The translations under genes were made by a program, and so were the position numbers. The notes beneath the pieces are model-generated. The model worked only from the letters and a program-made list of their open reading frames with translations. It did no database searches and was not told the origin of the DNA. Below are positions 1 to 8,132 of a stretch of 64,000 nt of DNA, one piece after another. The stretch comes from Streptomyces sp. SID12501 (GTDB taxonomy: Bacteria; Actinomycetota; Actinomycetes; Streptomycetales; Streptomycetaceae): positions 124,001 to 188,000 of the forward strand of contig NZ_JAAGLU010000005.1 in assembly GCF_010550245.1 (NCBI RefSeq), given 5' to 3'. How positions within the stretch are numbered: position 1 is the stretch's first letter; each line of letters starts with the position of its first letter.

Positions 1-189
1 GAACTCGTCCTGTGGACCAACGACGTACTCACCGCCGCTCGCCAGATCTACCAGCGCCACGGCTTCGTCCTCGCCGACGAGAAGCCCCACCGCTCCTTCG
101 GCAGGGATCTGGTCGGCCAGGACTGGCGACTGGATCTCCACGCGGCGACGGAAACGATGGAAACGACTGAAAGGTGGAGTGACGGATAG
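1..189 (+). CDS. GNAT-family acetyltransferase, C-terminal fragment (5' end outside window)
   Basis: The reading frame is open from base 1 to a TAG at 187-189, giving 62 residues of a C-terminus. The stretch from LWTNDVLTAARQIYQRHGF to RSFGRDLVGQDWRLDL is the usual final strand-helix-strand of GNAT acetyltransferases, where acetyl-CoA binding and the last beta strands lie. In actinobacteria this particular ending is common in MarR-GNAT fusion proteins, so an N-terminal winged helix may lie outside the window; that is inference. The stop overlaps the most upstream possible start of the next gene. Confidence 0.7.
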   Translation, partial: ELVLWTNDVLTAARQIYQRHGFVLADEKPHRSFGRDLVGQDWRLDLHAATETMETTERWSDG

Positions 190-199
190 GGTCCCCTGT

Positions 200-1000
200 A
201 TGAAACTGGCGTTCTCCACCCTCGGCGTGCCCGGTCTCCCCGTCACCGATGTCCTGCGGCTCGCGACCACCCACGGCTACCACGGCATCGAACTGCGCAC
301 GCATCCCGAAGAACCCGTCCACCTCGGTCTCGGCCTCGCCGAGCGAGCCGATGTGGCCGCCGAGTTCAAGGCGTCAGGCGTCGAGATCCTCGGCCTCGCC
401 GGGTACGTGCGCGTCGCGGCCCCCGGCGACGACGAGCCCGTGCTCGCGGAGCTCCGCGCGCTTCTCGAACTCGCCCGCGACCTGGGTGCCCCCTTCGTGC
501 GCGTCTTCCCCGGCGGCGGCACCGACCAGAGCCCCGAGGAGGCTGACGCGACGGCGGCCCGGAGGCTCGGCAGGGCCGCCGAGTACGCGGGCGACTACGG
601 CGTACGCATCCTCCTGGAGACCCACGACTCGCATCGCACGGGCGCCGACGCGATCCGCATCCTGGGCCCGGTCGGCCACCGTCAGGCGGGCGCGCTGTGG
701 GACGTCATGCACACCTGGCTCGGCGGTGAGCAGCCGTCGGACAGCTTCGCGGCCCTCTCCCCACACCTTGGATACGTGCAGGTCAAGGACATCGTCTCGG
801 CCGAGGACACCACCCCGGTGGCACTGGGCGCCGGAGTCCTGCCGCTCGCCGAGTGCGTCGAGGTCCTCTCCCGGCACAACTGGGACGGCTGGCTGTGCTG
901 GGAGTACGAGAAGCGGTGGTACGAGGCCGCCGCACCCCTGGAGGGCCTGCTGAGCGCCGGCCGCGAGCACCTCGCGCGGCTGCTCAACGAGTCGGCCTGA
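200..1000 (+). CDS. Sugar phosphate isomerase/epimerase-like TIM barrel protein
   Basis: A 266-residue protein of the xylose-isomerase-like TIM-barrel superfamily (AP endonuclease 2 fold). It opens with MKLAFSTLGVPGLPV, the usual first strand. The putative metal ligands follow in the expected order: Glu in LLETHDSH, Asp/His in WDVMHTW, then QVKD and a final WEYEKRW Glu. Such proteins isomerise or epimerise small sugars or inositol derivatives using a divalent metal in the cytosol; the substrate cannot be read here. A GTG at 179 in the same frame is possible, but its purine-rich AGGTGGA abuts the codon, so ATG 200, with AGGG eight bases upstream, is preferred. It converges on the AroA-like gene with only seven bases between stops. 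Confidence 0.8.
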   Translation: MKLAFSTLGVPGLPVTDVLRLATTHGYHGIELRTHPEEPVHLGLGLAERADVAAEFKASGVEILGLAGYVRVAAPGDDEPVLAELRALLELARDLGAPFVRVFPGGGTDQSPEEADATAARRLGRAAEYAGDYGVRILLETHDSHRTGADAIRILGPVGHRQAGALWDVMHTWLGGEQPSDSFAALSPHLGYVQVKDIVSAEDTTPVALGAGVLPLAECVEVLSRHNWDGWLCWEYEKRWYEAAAPLEGLLSAGREHLARLLNESA

Positions 1001-1007
1001 TACAGGG

Positions 1008-2261
1008 TCAGGGCCGGCCGAGTACGGTCCGCAGCTCCGCGAACGCCTCGTGGAACCCGGGGAACGTCTTCCGTACGCACCCCGGGTCGTCGAAGGTGAT
1101 CCCGGGGGTGCGCAGGCCGGTCACCGCGAAGGACATGACGATGCGGTGGTCGCCGTACGACTTGATGTCCGTGTCCGGGGCGGGAGCCGTGCCGGGCGGA
1201 CAGGGGTGGATCTCGATCCAGTCGGGGCCAGTCTCCACCCTCACCCCCAGCCGTCGGAGGTTCTCCGCGCAGGCCTCCAGACGGTCGCACTCCTTCACGC
1301 GCGTGTTGGCCACGTCCTCGATGCGTACGGGGCCGGAGGCGAAGGGGGCGAGGGCGGCCAGGGTGGGCATGGTGTCGGAGATGTCCCGCATGTTGACCGT
1401 CAGGCCCCGAAGCTCGCCGGTTCCGGTGACCGTCGTACGGTCGTCGGCGATCTCCACCCGTGCGCCCATCCGGCGCAGTACGTCGACGAAGCCCAGGTCG
1501 CCCTGGAGCGCGCCGGTGCCGAGGCCGGGGACCGTCACCTCGCCGCCGGTGAGGGCCGCCGCCGCGAAGAAATAGCTGGAGGTCGAGGCGTCGGGCTCGA
1601 TGGCGTAGGTGGTGGCCCGGTAGCCGCCGGGCGGGACCACGAACACGTTGCCCTCCCTTCGTACCTCCGCGCCGAACGCCCGCATCATCGCGATGGTGAT
1701 CTCCACATAGGGCGCCGAGACGAGGTCCGTCACATGGATGCGCAGGCCCTCGCGGGTCAGGGGGCCCAGGAGGAGAAGTGCGGTGAGGTACTGGGAGGAC
1801 TGCCCGGCGTCCAGGGTGACCTCCCCGCCCTCCACGCCCGCCGCGACGACGGTCAGCGGGTGGTGTCCCTCCGCCTCCTCGTGCCGCAGGTCCACGCCCA
1901 GGTCGCGCAGGGCGCGGGTGAGGGGGGCGAGGGGGCGGCGGCGCATCTGGGGGGAGGCGTCGAAGCGGTAGGTGCCGTGGCCGGCGGCGGCGAGGGTCGG
2001 GAGGAAGCGGGCGGTCGTGGCGCCGTCGCGGCAGTGGACGTCGGCCTCCCTGGCCGCCGGGCCCTGTGGGCGGCCGTCGATCTGCCAGGCGCCCGGTGTC
2101 CGTCCGACCCGGTAGCCGAGGCGGACCAGGCCCTCGGCGAAGCCCTCCGAGTCGTCCGAGCGCAGCGGGCGTACGAGGGTGGTGACCCCGTCGGCTGCCG
2201 CGGCGAGGAAGAGGGCGCGCGCGGTGATGGACTTGGAACCGGGAATCTCTACGACGGCCAT
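1008..2261 (-). CDS. aroA: AroA-like 3-phosphoshikimate 1-carboxyvinyltransferase (atypical EPSP synthase)
   Basis: A 417-residue member of the EPSP synthase/MurA enolpyruvyl-transferase family. Classic AroA joins shikimate 3-phosphate and phosphoenolpyruvate in the chorismate pathway. Family motifs are present but altered. The N-terminal loop reads PGSKSITAR rather than PGSKSxTNR, the second loop reads DGATTARF, the RPKESDR box reads RVKECDR, and the C-terminal GDHR is intact. The protein begins directly at the first motif, so it lacks the longer N-terminus of the usual housekeeping actinobacterial AroA. No other aro gene is nearby. ATG 2261 is chosen; an in-frame start at 2291 adds ten residues with no better ribosome site. 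It may be a paralog with a specialised role; catalytic competence is inferred, not shown. Confidence 0.78.
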   Translation of the reverse strand: MAVVEIPGSKSITARALFLAAAADGVTTLVRPLRSDDSEGFAEGLVRLGYRVGRTPGAWQIDGRPQGPAAREADVHCRDGATTARFLPTLAAAGHGTYRFDASPQMRRRPLAPLTRALRDLGVDLRHEEAEGHHPLTVVAAGVEGGEVTLDAGQSSQYLTALLLLGPLTREGLRIHVTDLVSAPYVEITIAMMRAFGAEVRREGNVFVVPPGGYRATTYAIEPDASTSSYFFAAAALTGGEVTVPGLGTGALQGDLGFVDVLRRMGARVEIADDRTTVTGTGELRGLTVNMRDISDTMPTLAALAPFASGPVRIEDVANTRVKECDRLEACAENLRRLGVRVETGPDWIEIHPCPPGTAPAPDTDIKSYGDHRIVMSFAVTGLRTPGITFDDPGCVRKTFPGFHEAFAELRTVLGRP

Positions 2262-2374
2262 GGCCCCATGCTCGCCCGCCACGCGCCCCACGCGCCGGAA
2301 CGTCCGCGAAATGGACCATGAACGGTCGGCGCTCCGCGGGAAGTGCCACGAGGGTTGACAGTCGTCTGCGGCGC

Positions 2375-2430
2375 CGTCGTGGCTGGTCGCGCAGTTCCCC
2401 GCGCCCCTTTGGGGGGCTTCGCCCCATCAT
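2375..2430. repeat. Streptomyces extragenic repeat element
   Basis: The stretch contains GGTCGCGCAGTTCCCCGCGC followed by CCCTTTGGGGGGCTTCGCCCC. From memory, closely related sequences (on the other strand GGGGCGCGGGGAACTGCGCG) recur in intergenic regions of many Streptomyces chromosomes. It includes a C-rich/G-rich self-complementary part that could fold. No second copy was seen in this window. Confidence 0.5.
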
Positions 2431-2599
2431 TCACTCCCGTACCTACTTTCCGGAACGGGCCGCTATCCGGGAACCCACCTCCACCCCGCCCCGTCCAACC
2501 GGCACGACTGCCGGATGAGTCACCGCTGTGCGGTGTCGGCCTCGCTGCTGGCTGCGATCGCTGACGCACCCTCTCCAAACCGCCTGCGGCCGGCAGCGA

Positions 2600-2640
2600 G
2601 CCGTCACCGGCGCGCCCCCCTCCGATGCGCCGGTGACGGC
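2600..2640. terminator. 14-bp perfect hairpin upstream of GH3 gene
   Basis: Arms 2600-2613 and 2627-2640 (GCCGTCACCGGCGC and its exact complement) enclose a 13-nt loop. It has the look of a rho-independent hairpin without a U tract, as is common in Streptomyces. Both flanking genes point away from it, so it may be an attenuator, an insulator or the relic of a lost gene end. Confidence 0.5.
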
Positions 2641-2695
2641 CCCTTTCCGGGGGCATTCGGCCATCTCGCGTTAGCGCCCGCCCCCTTGACTGGAA

Positions 2696-2732
2696 GAAAC
2701 TTCCCGGTTATTCGTGACTTCTCGGAAGTTTC
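2696..2732 (+). promoter_or_regulatory. Inverted repeat in GH3 promoter region (candidate operator)
   Basis: GAAACTTCC (2696-2704) and GGAAGTTTC (2724-2732) are exact inverted copies separated by 19 bases, just upstream of the GH3 start. A TTGACT at 2686-2691 could be a -35 element. Repeats of the GAAACTTTC kind are used by several sugar-responsive repressors in streptomycetes, so an operator is likely; the regulator is not identified. Confidence 0.4.
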
Positions 2733-2756
2733 CTTCACGAGGGAAGGAGCGCCTTC

Positions 2757-4604
2757 GTGCGCGACCAAGCTGAGCAGAACGCTGAGCAGAACGGGACCGG
2801 TGCCCGCCCTTCCAGACGCGCTCTCCTCGCCGCGACCGCCGGCACCGGTGCCGCGCTCGCCCTCGGCGGTGAGGCGCATCCGTCCGACCGTCACGACAGC
2901 GACGCGCGACTCCGTCGGATCGTGTCCCGTATGACCCTGGAGGAGAAGGTCGGTCAGCTGTTCGTCATGCGGGTGTACGGGCACTCCGCCACCGCGCCCG
3001 ACCAGGCCGACATCGACGCCAACCTCACGGAGATCGGCGTACGGACGGCGGCCGAGCTCGTCGCCAAGTACCGGGTCGGCGGGATCATCTACTTCTCCTG
3101 GGCGCACAACACCCGCGATCCGCATCAGATCGCCGACCTCAGCAACGGGATCCAGCAGGCCTCGCTCGCCGTTCCGCGCGGGCTGCCGGTCCTCATCTCC
3201 ACCGACCAGGAGCACGGCATCGTCGCCCGCGTCGGGCGGCCCGCCACCCTCCTCCCCGGGGCCATGGCCCTCGGCGCGGGCGGCTCACGCACCGACGCGC
3301 TGACCGCCGGCCGCATCAGCGGCGCCGAACTGCGCGCCCTCGGCATCCGCCAGGACTACGCGCCGGTGGCCGACGTGAACGTCGACCCGGCCAATCCGGT
3401 GATCGGCGTACGGTCGTTCGGCGCCGATCCGAAGGCCGTCGCCGGGCTGGTCGCCGCGCAGGTCAGGGGATACCAGCGGTCTTCCGTCGCCGCCACCGCC
3501 AAGCACTTCCCGGGGCACGGGGACACCGCCGTCGACAGTCACTACGGCTTCCCCGTCATCGAGCACACGCGCGAGCAGTGGAGCACCGTCGACGCACCGC
3601 CGTTCCGCGCCGCGATCCGCGTCGGCATCGACTCGATCATGACCGCGCACATCATGGTCCCGGCCCTCGACGACTCCGGCGACCCCGCCACCCTCTCCCA
3701 CCCGATCCTCACCGGCATCCTGCGCGGGGAACTCGGTTACGACGGAGTCGTGGTCACCGACTCGCTGGGCATGCAGGGCGTACGGGAGAAGTACGGCGAC
3801 GACCGCGTTCCGGTGCTCGCACTGAAGGCCGGGGTCGACCAACTGCTCAACCCGCCGTCGCTCGACATCGCCTGGAACGCCGTCCTGACGGCCGTACGGC
3901 AGGGCGAGTTGACCGAGGCGCGGCTCGACACGTCCCTGCTGCGCATCCTCCGGCTCAAGAACCGGCTCGGGCTGCTCGACCGCCCGTACGTCACCCATGC
4001 CGGGGTCGACCGGGCCGTCGGTGTCCGTGGCCATCTCCTGGCCGCCGACCGGATCGCCGAGCGGACCACCACCCTCCTCGTCAACGAGGGGAAGCTGCTG
4101 CCCCTTTCCCGGGTGACCCACAAGCGGGTGCTCGTCGTCGGGGCCGATCCCGCGTCGCCGTCCGGTACCACCGGGCCGCCGACCACCGTGCTGGCGAACG
4201 CCCTCACCGAACTGGGCTTCACCGCGACCGCCCTGTCGACCGGCACCGCCCCCTCCGCCGCCGTCATCGCCCGGGCGGTCGCCGCCGCCGGAGAGGTGGA
4301 CGCGGTGGTCGTCGGGACGTACAACCTCAGCGGCACAAGCAGTCAGCGAACCCTCGTCACCCAACTCCTCGCCACCGGGCGGCCCGTGGTGTGCGTCGCC
4401 GTCCGCAATCCCTACGACGTTGCCCAACTGCCCGCTGCACAGGCCTACTTGGCCACCTACTCCTGGACGGACGTCGAACTCCGGGCTGCCGCACGGGTGA
4501 TCGCGGGACAGGTCCGGCCGCGCGGAAAGCTGCCGGTGCCGGTGCTGCGCGCGGACGATCCGACGCGGATTCTGTATCCGATCGGTCACGGACTGTCGTA
4601 CTAG
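2757..4604 (+). CDS. Tat-exported glycoside hydrolase family 3 (beta-N-acetylhexosaminidase type)
   Basis: A 615-residue GH3 enzyme. The start is GTG 2757, with GGAAGGAG nine bases upstream. The N-terminus has the twin-arginine motif SRRALLAAT followed by a hydrophobic Ala/Leu segment, so Tat export is likely. The NagZ-type loop KHFPGHGDTAVDSH begins at residue 249, with the Asp260/His262 dyad typical of N-acetylglucosaminidases rather than glucosidases. The nucleophile is Asp335 in VVVTDSLGM. A C-terminal GH3_C alpha/beta domain follows from about residue 430. The expected reaction is release of terminal beta-GlcNAc from chitin or peptidoglycan fragments outside the membrane. It is monocistronic, preceded by an inverted-repeat operator candidate. 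Confidence 0.88.
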   Translation: MRDQAEQNAEQNGTGARPSRRALLAATAGTGAALALGGEAHPSDRHDSDARLRRIVSRMTLEEKVGQLFVMRVYGHSATAPDQADIDANLTEIGVRTAAELVAKYRVGGIIYFSWAHNTRDPHQIADLSNGIQQASLAVPRGLPVLISTDQEHGIVARVGRPATLLPGAMALGAGGSRTDALTAGRISGAELRALGIRQDYAPVADVNVDPANPVIGVRSFGADPKAVAGLVAAQVRGYQRSSVAATAKHFPGHGDTAVDSHYGFPVIEHTREQWSTVDAPPFRAAIRVGIDSIMTAHIMVPALDDSGDPATLSHPILTGILRGELGYDGVVVTDSLGMQGVREKYGDDRVPVLALKAGVDQLLNPPSLDIAWNAVLTAVRQGELTEARLDTSLLRILRLKNRLGLLDRPYVTHAGVDRAVGVRGHLLAADRIAERTTTLLVNEGKLLPLSRVTHKRVLVVGADPASPSGTTGPPTTVLANALTELGFTATALSTGTAPSAAVIARAVAAAGEVDAVVVGTYNLSGTSSQRTLVTQLLATGRPVVCVAVRNPYDVAQLPAAQAYLATYSWTDVELRAAARVIAGQVRPRGKLPVPVLRADDPTRILYPIGHGLSY

Positions 4605-4620
4605 AGGCGGGAGGTAAGGA

Positions 4621-4715
4621 GGCGTACACGTCGTACGCCGCACAACCGGCGCACCACCCCCAATAGGCGCAAATCCGCTGAACTTCCGGCGTGGCCCTGG
4701 CGTCGCGGGCCACGC
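4621..4715. terminator. Hairpins between GH3 and lipoprotein genes
   Basis: Two stem-loops lie in this short gap. GGCGTAC (4621-4627) pairs with GTACGCC (4633-4639). GCGTGGCCC (4689-4697) pairs with GGGCCACGC (4707-4715). The first likely ends the GH3 transcript; the second sits close to the next start and could be part of its leader. Confidence 0.4.
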
Positions 4716-4741
4716 TGGGCGCGGGTACTCGGGGGGATGCG

Positions 4742-5455
4742 ATGCGCACAGTGCGTTCTGTGGGGTCCGTGCGTTCCATGGGGTTCATGGGAGTGGTGCG
4801 CGGGCGGGTGACCGCCTACGCGCTGCTGATCCTGGTCGCGGTGTTCACGGCGACCGGGTGTCAGCTGTCGCCGGACGGTTCGGCGGGCGACTCGGCGGAG
4901 GGGGCGGCCTCCGGGGCCGCCGAGGGTACGGCGGTCGGTCAGCGGCCCGCGACGCCCCGGCCCACCGGCTACGGCACCGTCTTCCTCTCCATCGACGAGT
5001 GCAGTTCCTTCGGCATCACCAGTTTCACCGAGGTGCCCTGCACCAGCGAGCGGGCGGCGGCCCGGGTCGTGGCCCGGTACGACGGCAGGGTGACCGACGG
5101 TCCGTCGTGCCCGGCGACCACCGACTTCGTGCTGCACATCAGCGAACAGCGCCCCGCCGCCGACGAGGACGGCGACGGAGCCGTCCCGCAGGGCTACGCC
5201 TGTATGCGCAACCTCCAGGCTCCGCACCCCGGCGACCCGGGCGGCGGCGGCGGGCCGCGCACGATCGTCGGCGACTGCGTGTACAGCGCCGGACGCGGGG
5301 AGGTGCGCGAAACGGCGTGCGACGGGAAGAGCGAGAAGAAGCCGGAGTACCGGGTCACCGAGGCCGTCGGCAAACGCTTCAACTGCCCGACTTCCACCGC
5401 CCTTTACGTGCAGTTGGGCGGGGAGCGGCCGGTGGGATGCGCGAAACCGGTATGA
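4742..5455 (+). CDS. Cys-rich putative lipoprotein with duplicated module
   Basis: A 237-residue protein of unrecognised family. After a long basic N-terminus, the hydrophobic segment AYALLILVAVFTATGC ends in a lipobox-like ATGC, so the mature protein is predicted to be a membrane-anchored lipoprotein starting QLSPDGS. A low-complexity Gly/Ala/Ser linker follows. Two similar modules come next: the first has CSSFG, VPC, SCPATTDF and YAC, and the second has DCVYS, TAC, NCPTSTAL and GC, four cysteines each, which suggests internal duplication and disulfides. ATG 4742 with a GGGGG tract just upstream is preferred to the ORF start at 4691. It resembles small LppU-type Streptomyces proteins only in general layout. 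Confidence 0.6.
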   Translation: MRTVRSVGSVRSMGFMGVVRGRVTAYALLILVAVFTATGCQLSPDGSAGDSAEGAASGAAEGTAVGQRPATPRPTGYGTVFLSIDECSSFGITSFTEVPCTSERAAARVVARYDGRVTDGPSCPATTDFVLHISEQRPAADEDGDGAVPQGYACMRNLQAPHPGDPGGGGGPRTIVGDCVYSAGRGEVRETACDGKSEKKPEYRVTEAVGKRFNCPTSTALYVQLGGERPVGCAKPV

Positions 5456-5519
5456 AGGATTCCATTTCATCGGCTTCATCGGCCGAGTAACGAGTCGTTC
5501 CCATTCACCGGAACATCTG

Positions 5520-5547
5520 TTGTGATGAATTCGTGAATCGGTAGGCT
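5520..5547 (+). promoter_or_regulatory. Candidate sigma-70-type promoter for the conservon
   Basis: TTGTGA at 5520-5525 and TAGGCT at 5542-5547 are separated by 16 bases and lie about 70 bases upstream of the cvnA start. Both hexamers are close to the Streptomyces housekeeping consensus. No transcript data support it. Confidence 0.4.
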
Positions 5548-5615
5548 CCCCCCTGTCATGGCGCGGACCACTTATTTTCGGACAGTCCGTCAGCACTCAC
5601 AGGCCGGGAACCTCT

Positions 5616-8132
5616 GTGGCACTCCACGCACGCACGGCGCGACAGCCGCAGGACCGGGCTCCGAAGCGCCAGTTGTCCGTACGGACAATGCTCCTTGTCC
5701 TGGCTCTGGTGCCCTGTCTGGCCCTGGTCGCTCTGGGCGGTATGGACTCGAACCACCTCTACGGCGACTGGCGGACCGTCCATGACCGCAACGCCGAGGG
5801 GAAACGCTTCGGCCCCCCACTCGTCACCGTCTTCTTCAACCTCCAGGAGGAGCGGCGGCTCAGCGCGGCGATGCTCGCGGACCCCGGGGCCGACCGGTCC
5901 GACCTGACGCGTCAGCGTGAACTCACCGACAGGTCCGTACGGAACCTCGTCGCGGTCGGCGCCGCCCCGAGCGCTCTTCGCGAGCCCTTCCAGAAGGTCA
6001 CCCGAGGGCTGAAGAAGCTGCCGGGCTACCGGGACTCCGTGGACCGGCGGTCGACCTACCAGCAGCAGACGTTCGACGCGTACACCGACGTGATCGCGTC
6101 GAGCATGGAGCTGTTCGAGGACTTCAGCAACGTCGGCTTCGGCGAGACGGCCGTCCTCACCCGGCCGGCGCTCGACGCCCAGTGGGGCCAGGAGATGATC
6201 TCGCGCGAGGACGCGATCATCACCGCCGGAACGGCGGGCGGCAGGCTCACCGGTGAGCAGCGCTTCCAGATCGCCGAGATGATCGGCAGCCAGCAGCACA
6301 TCTACAGCGACAAGGTCGTGCCCCAGCTCCCCGACACCCGGGCCGAGACCTACCGGGCGGTGCTGACCAGCGCCGACTGGAAGCGGAAGACCGCGGTCGA
6401 GCAGGACATCCTCAACACCGAGGGCACCGGCGCCGACGACCGGACCGTCGTCTCCGCCGCGCTCGGCAAGAAGTGGCGGCAGAGCATCACGGGGATCACC
6501 CCGCAGCTGCTGAGGGCCAGCAACACGTACTCCGGCGACCTCGTCGCGTCCACCGAGGACGAACTCGACGGCCTGATGACCGACATGATGGTCAACAGCG
6601 CCGTGAGCATCGCGGCCGTACTGCTGATGCTGGTCCTCTCGCTGCGCCTGACCGGAACGCTGCGCCGCCGGATCTTCGGTCTGCGCGCCGAGGCCCTCGA
6701 ACTCCAGGAGCGGCTGCCCGACATCGTGGAACGGCTGCGCAAGGGCGAGAAGGTCGACACCGACGCCGAACTGCCCGAGATCCGCCACGGCAACGACGAA
6801 CTCGGCCAGCTCGGCCAGGCCCTCAACCAGGCCCGCGGCTCGGCCCTGGAGACCGCGGTGCGGGAGGTCGAGCTGTACCGCGGCTTCGAGCGGCTGCTGC
6901 AACGCATCGCCCGGCGCACCCAGTTGCTGATCGGCATGCAGCTGAAACGTCTCGGCGAGATGCAGCGCCGGCACGAGGACCCCGAGGTCCTGGAAGGCCT
7001 CTTCGACCTCGACCACCTGGCGGCCCGGCTGCGCCGCTACGAGGAGAACCTGGTGATCCTCGGCAGCGGAACACCGCAGCGGCGCTGGCGCAGGCCCGTC
7101 CTCCTGCTCGACATCCTGCGCTCCGCCCAGGGCGAGGTGCAGGACTACCGGCGCATCCGGATCGACACCGACGGCGAGACCTGGCTCTCGGAGCGGGCCG
7201 TCGGCCCGATGGTGCACCTCCTCGCGGAGCTCATGGAGAACGCGGTGTCCTTCTCCCGGCCGCCGACCCCGGTCGAGGTGACCGCCTCCCAGGTGGGGCG
7301 CGGGATCGCGATCGAGATCGAGGACCGCGGCATGGGCATGGACCCCGAGCAGTACGCCGAGGCCAACGCGCTGATGGCCGCGCCGCCCCGTATGGACGTG
7401 ATGTCCCGCGCCGACGACGCCCGTCTCGGCCTGTACGTCGTGGCGCGGCTCGCCGCCAACCTGGGTATCCAGGTCGAGTTGCGGCCCTCGTCGTTCGGGG
7501 GCACCCGGGTCGTCGTCCTGGTCCCGGCGGAGCTGATCTCCGCCGGTCAGCAGGCGCAGGGGCAGCCGGTCCCGCTTCCGGCGGCCCCGGCTTCCCCGCC
7601 CGCCGCCGTCCCGGACCGGCTGGCGCTGCGTGGCGCGACCTCCCGCCCCGGACCGGCGGCCGTCAGCCCCGGCCCCCGGCCGCACTCCGGGCACTCCGGG
7701 CACTCCGGGCACTCCGGGCACTCCGCCGACCATGAGGCGTACGCGCGTCCGCTCATCGGCCCCTGGATCGCACCGTCGTCACCGCCGGCCCGCCCCACGC
7801 CGACCCCCGCGCAGACCCCCGCCCAGGCATCCGCTCCGGCCTCCACCGCGAGCCAGAACCCCCTGCCCCGGCGCGTCCGGCAGGCCAGTCTCGCCACCGA
7901 ACTCCGGGAGGTTCCGCCCTCGTACGACACCGAACCGCAGCGCACCGGCCCCAGCACCTCCGCACAGCCCCTCCCCCGCCGGACGGGCGCCCGCTCCGGT
8001 GCCACCGTCGGTGCCTTCCAGCGCCAGTCCAAGGCCGCCCGGCTCAGGCCCGACGCCAATCACCAGCCCAGCCACCAGCCCACGAACCCCTCACCGGGAC
8101 CCGACCGGGCCCGGAAGGAAGACGGACGATGA
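5616..8132 (+). CDS. cvnA: Conservon sensor kinase-like protein CvnA (nitrate/nitrite-sensing type)
   Basis: An 838-residue membrane protein and first gene of the cvnABCD conservon. TM1 is at about residues 25-43 (TMLLVLALVPCLALVALGG). A long extracytoplasmic NIT-like helical domain follows, then TM2 at about 326-345, a HAMP-like linker and a coiled region. The GHKL ATPase part has its N box at MENAVSF (about residue 540) and G1 box at EDRGMGMD (about 568). No phospho-acceptor His box is obvious, which is usual for CvnA; these proteins act in a membrane-bound heterocomplex with CvnB-D, likened to a eukaryotic G-protein receptor. The C-terminal 200 residues are Pro/Ser-rich and disordered, with four Gly-His-Ser repeats. 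The start is GTG 5616; the stop overlaps cvnB in ATGA. Confidence 0.9.
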   Translation: MALHARTARQPQDRAPKRQLSVRTMLLVLALVPCLALVALGGMDSNHLYGDWRTVHDRNAEGKRFGPPLVTVFFNLQEERRLSAAMLADPGADRSDLTRQRELTDRSVRNLVAVGAAPSALREPFQKVTRGLKKLPGYRDSVDRRSTYQQQTFDAYTDVIASSMELFEDFSNVGFGETAVLTRPALDAQWGQEMISREDAIITAGTAGGRLTGEQRFQIAEMIGSQQHIYSDKVVPQLPDTRAETYRAVLTSADWKRKTAVEQDILNTEGTGADDRTVVSAALGKKWRQSITGITPQLLRASNTYSGDLVASTEDELDGLMTDMMVNSAVSIAAVLLMLVLSLRLTGTLRRRIFGLRAEALELQERLPDIVERLRKGEKVDTDAELPEIRHGNDELGQLGQALNQARGSALETAVREVELYRGFERLLQRIARRTQLLIGMQLKRLGEMQRRHEDPEVLEGLFDLDHLAARLRRYEENLVILGSGTPQRRWRRPVLLLDILRSAQGEVQDYRRIRIDTDGETWLSERAVGPMVHLLAELMENAVSFSRPPTPVEVTASQVGRGIAIEIEDRGMGMDPEQYAEANALMAAPPRMDVMSRADDARLGLYVVARLAANLGIQVELRPSSFGGTRVVVLVPAELISAGQQAQGQPVPLPAAPASPPAAVPDRLALRGATSRPGPAAVSPGPRPHSGHSGHSGHSGHSADHEAYARPLIGPWIAPSSPPARPTPTPAQTPAQASAPASTASQNPLPRRVRQASLATELREVPPSYDTEPQRTGPSTSAQPLPRRTGARSGATVGAFQRQSKAARLRPDANHQPSHQPTNPSPGPDRARKEDGR
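7683..7724 (+). repeat. 9-bp tandem repeat inside cvnA
   Basis: CACTCCGGG is repeated four times in tandem with a fifth partial copy, coding for Gly-His-Ser units in the disordered C-terminal tail of CvnA. The array is in frame, so copy-number change would lengthen or shorten the tail without breaking the gene. Confidence 0.85.

Larger units (their letters stand above)
2262..2756. other. Divergent intergenic region between aroA-like and GH3 genes
   Basis: This 495-bp gap has no convincing gene on either strand. It holds a Streptomyces-type extragenic repeat (2375-2430), a strong hairpin (2600-2640) that lies at the end of neither gene, and a promoter-proximal inverted repeat (2696-2732) in front of the GH3 gene. 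Short ORFs that cross it have poor codon bias. Confidence 0.6.

Noticed and set aside
2515..2934. Plus-strand ORF crossing the GH3 start
   Set aside because: It overlaps the GH3 frame, contains the hairpin and promoter elements, and has no protein-like pattern.
5556..7733. 725-codon minus-strand ORF antisense to cvnA
   Set aside because: Shadow of cvnA; low-complexity composition, while cvnA has clear membrane and ATPase domains.
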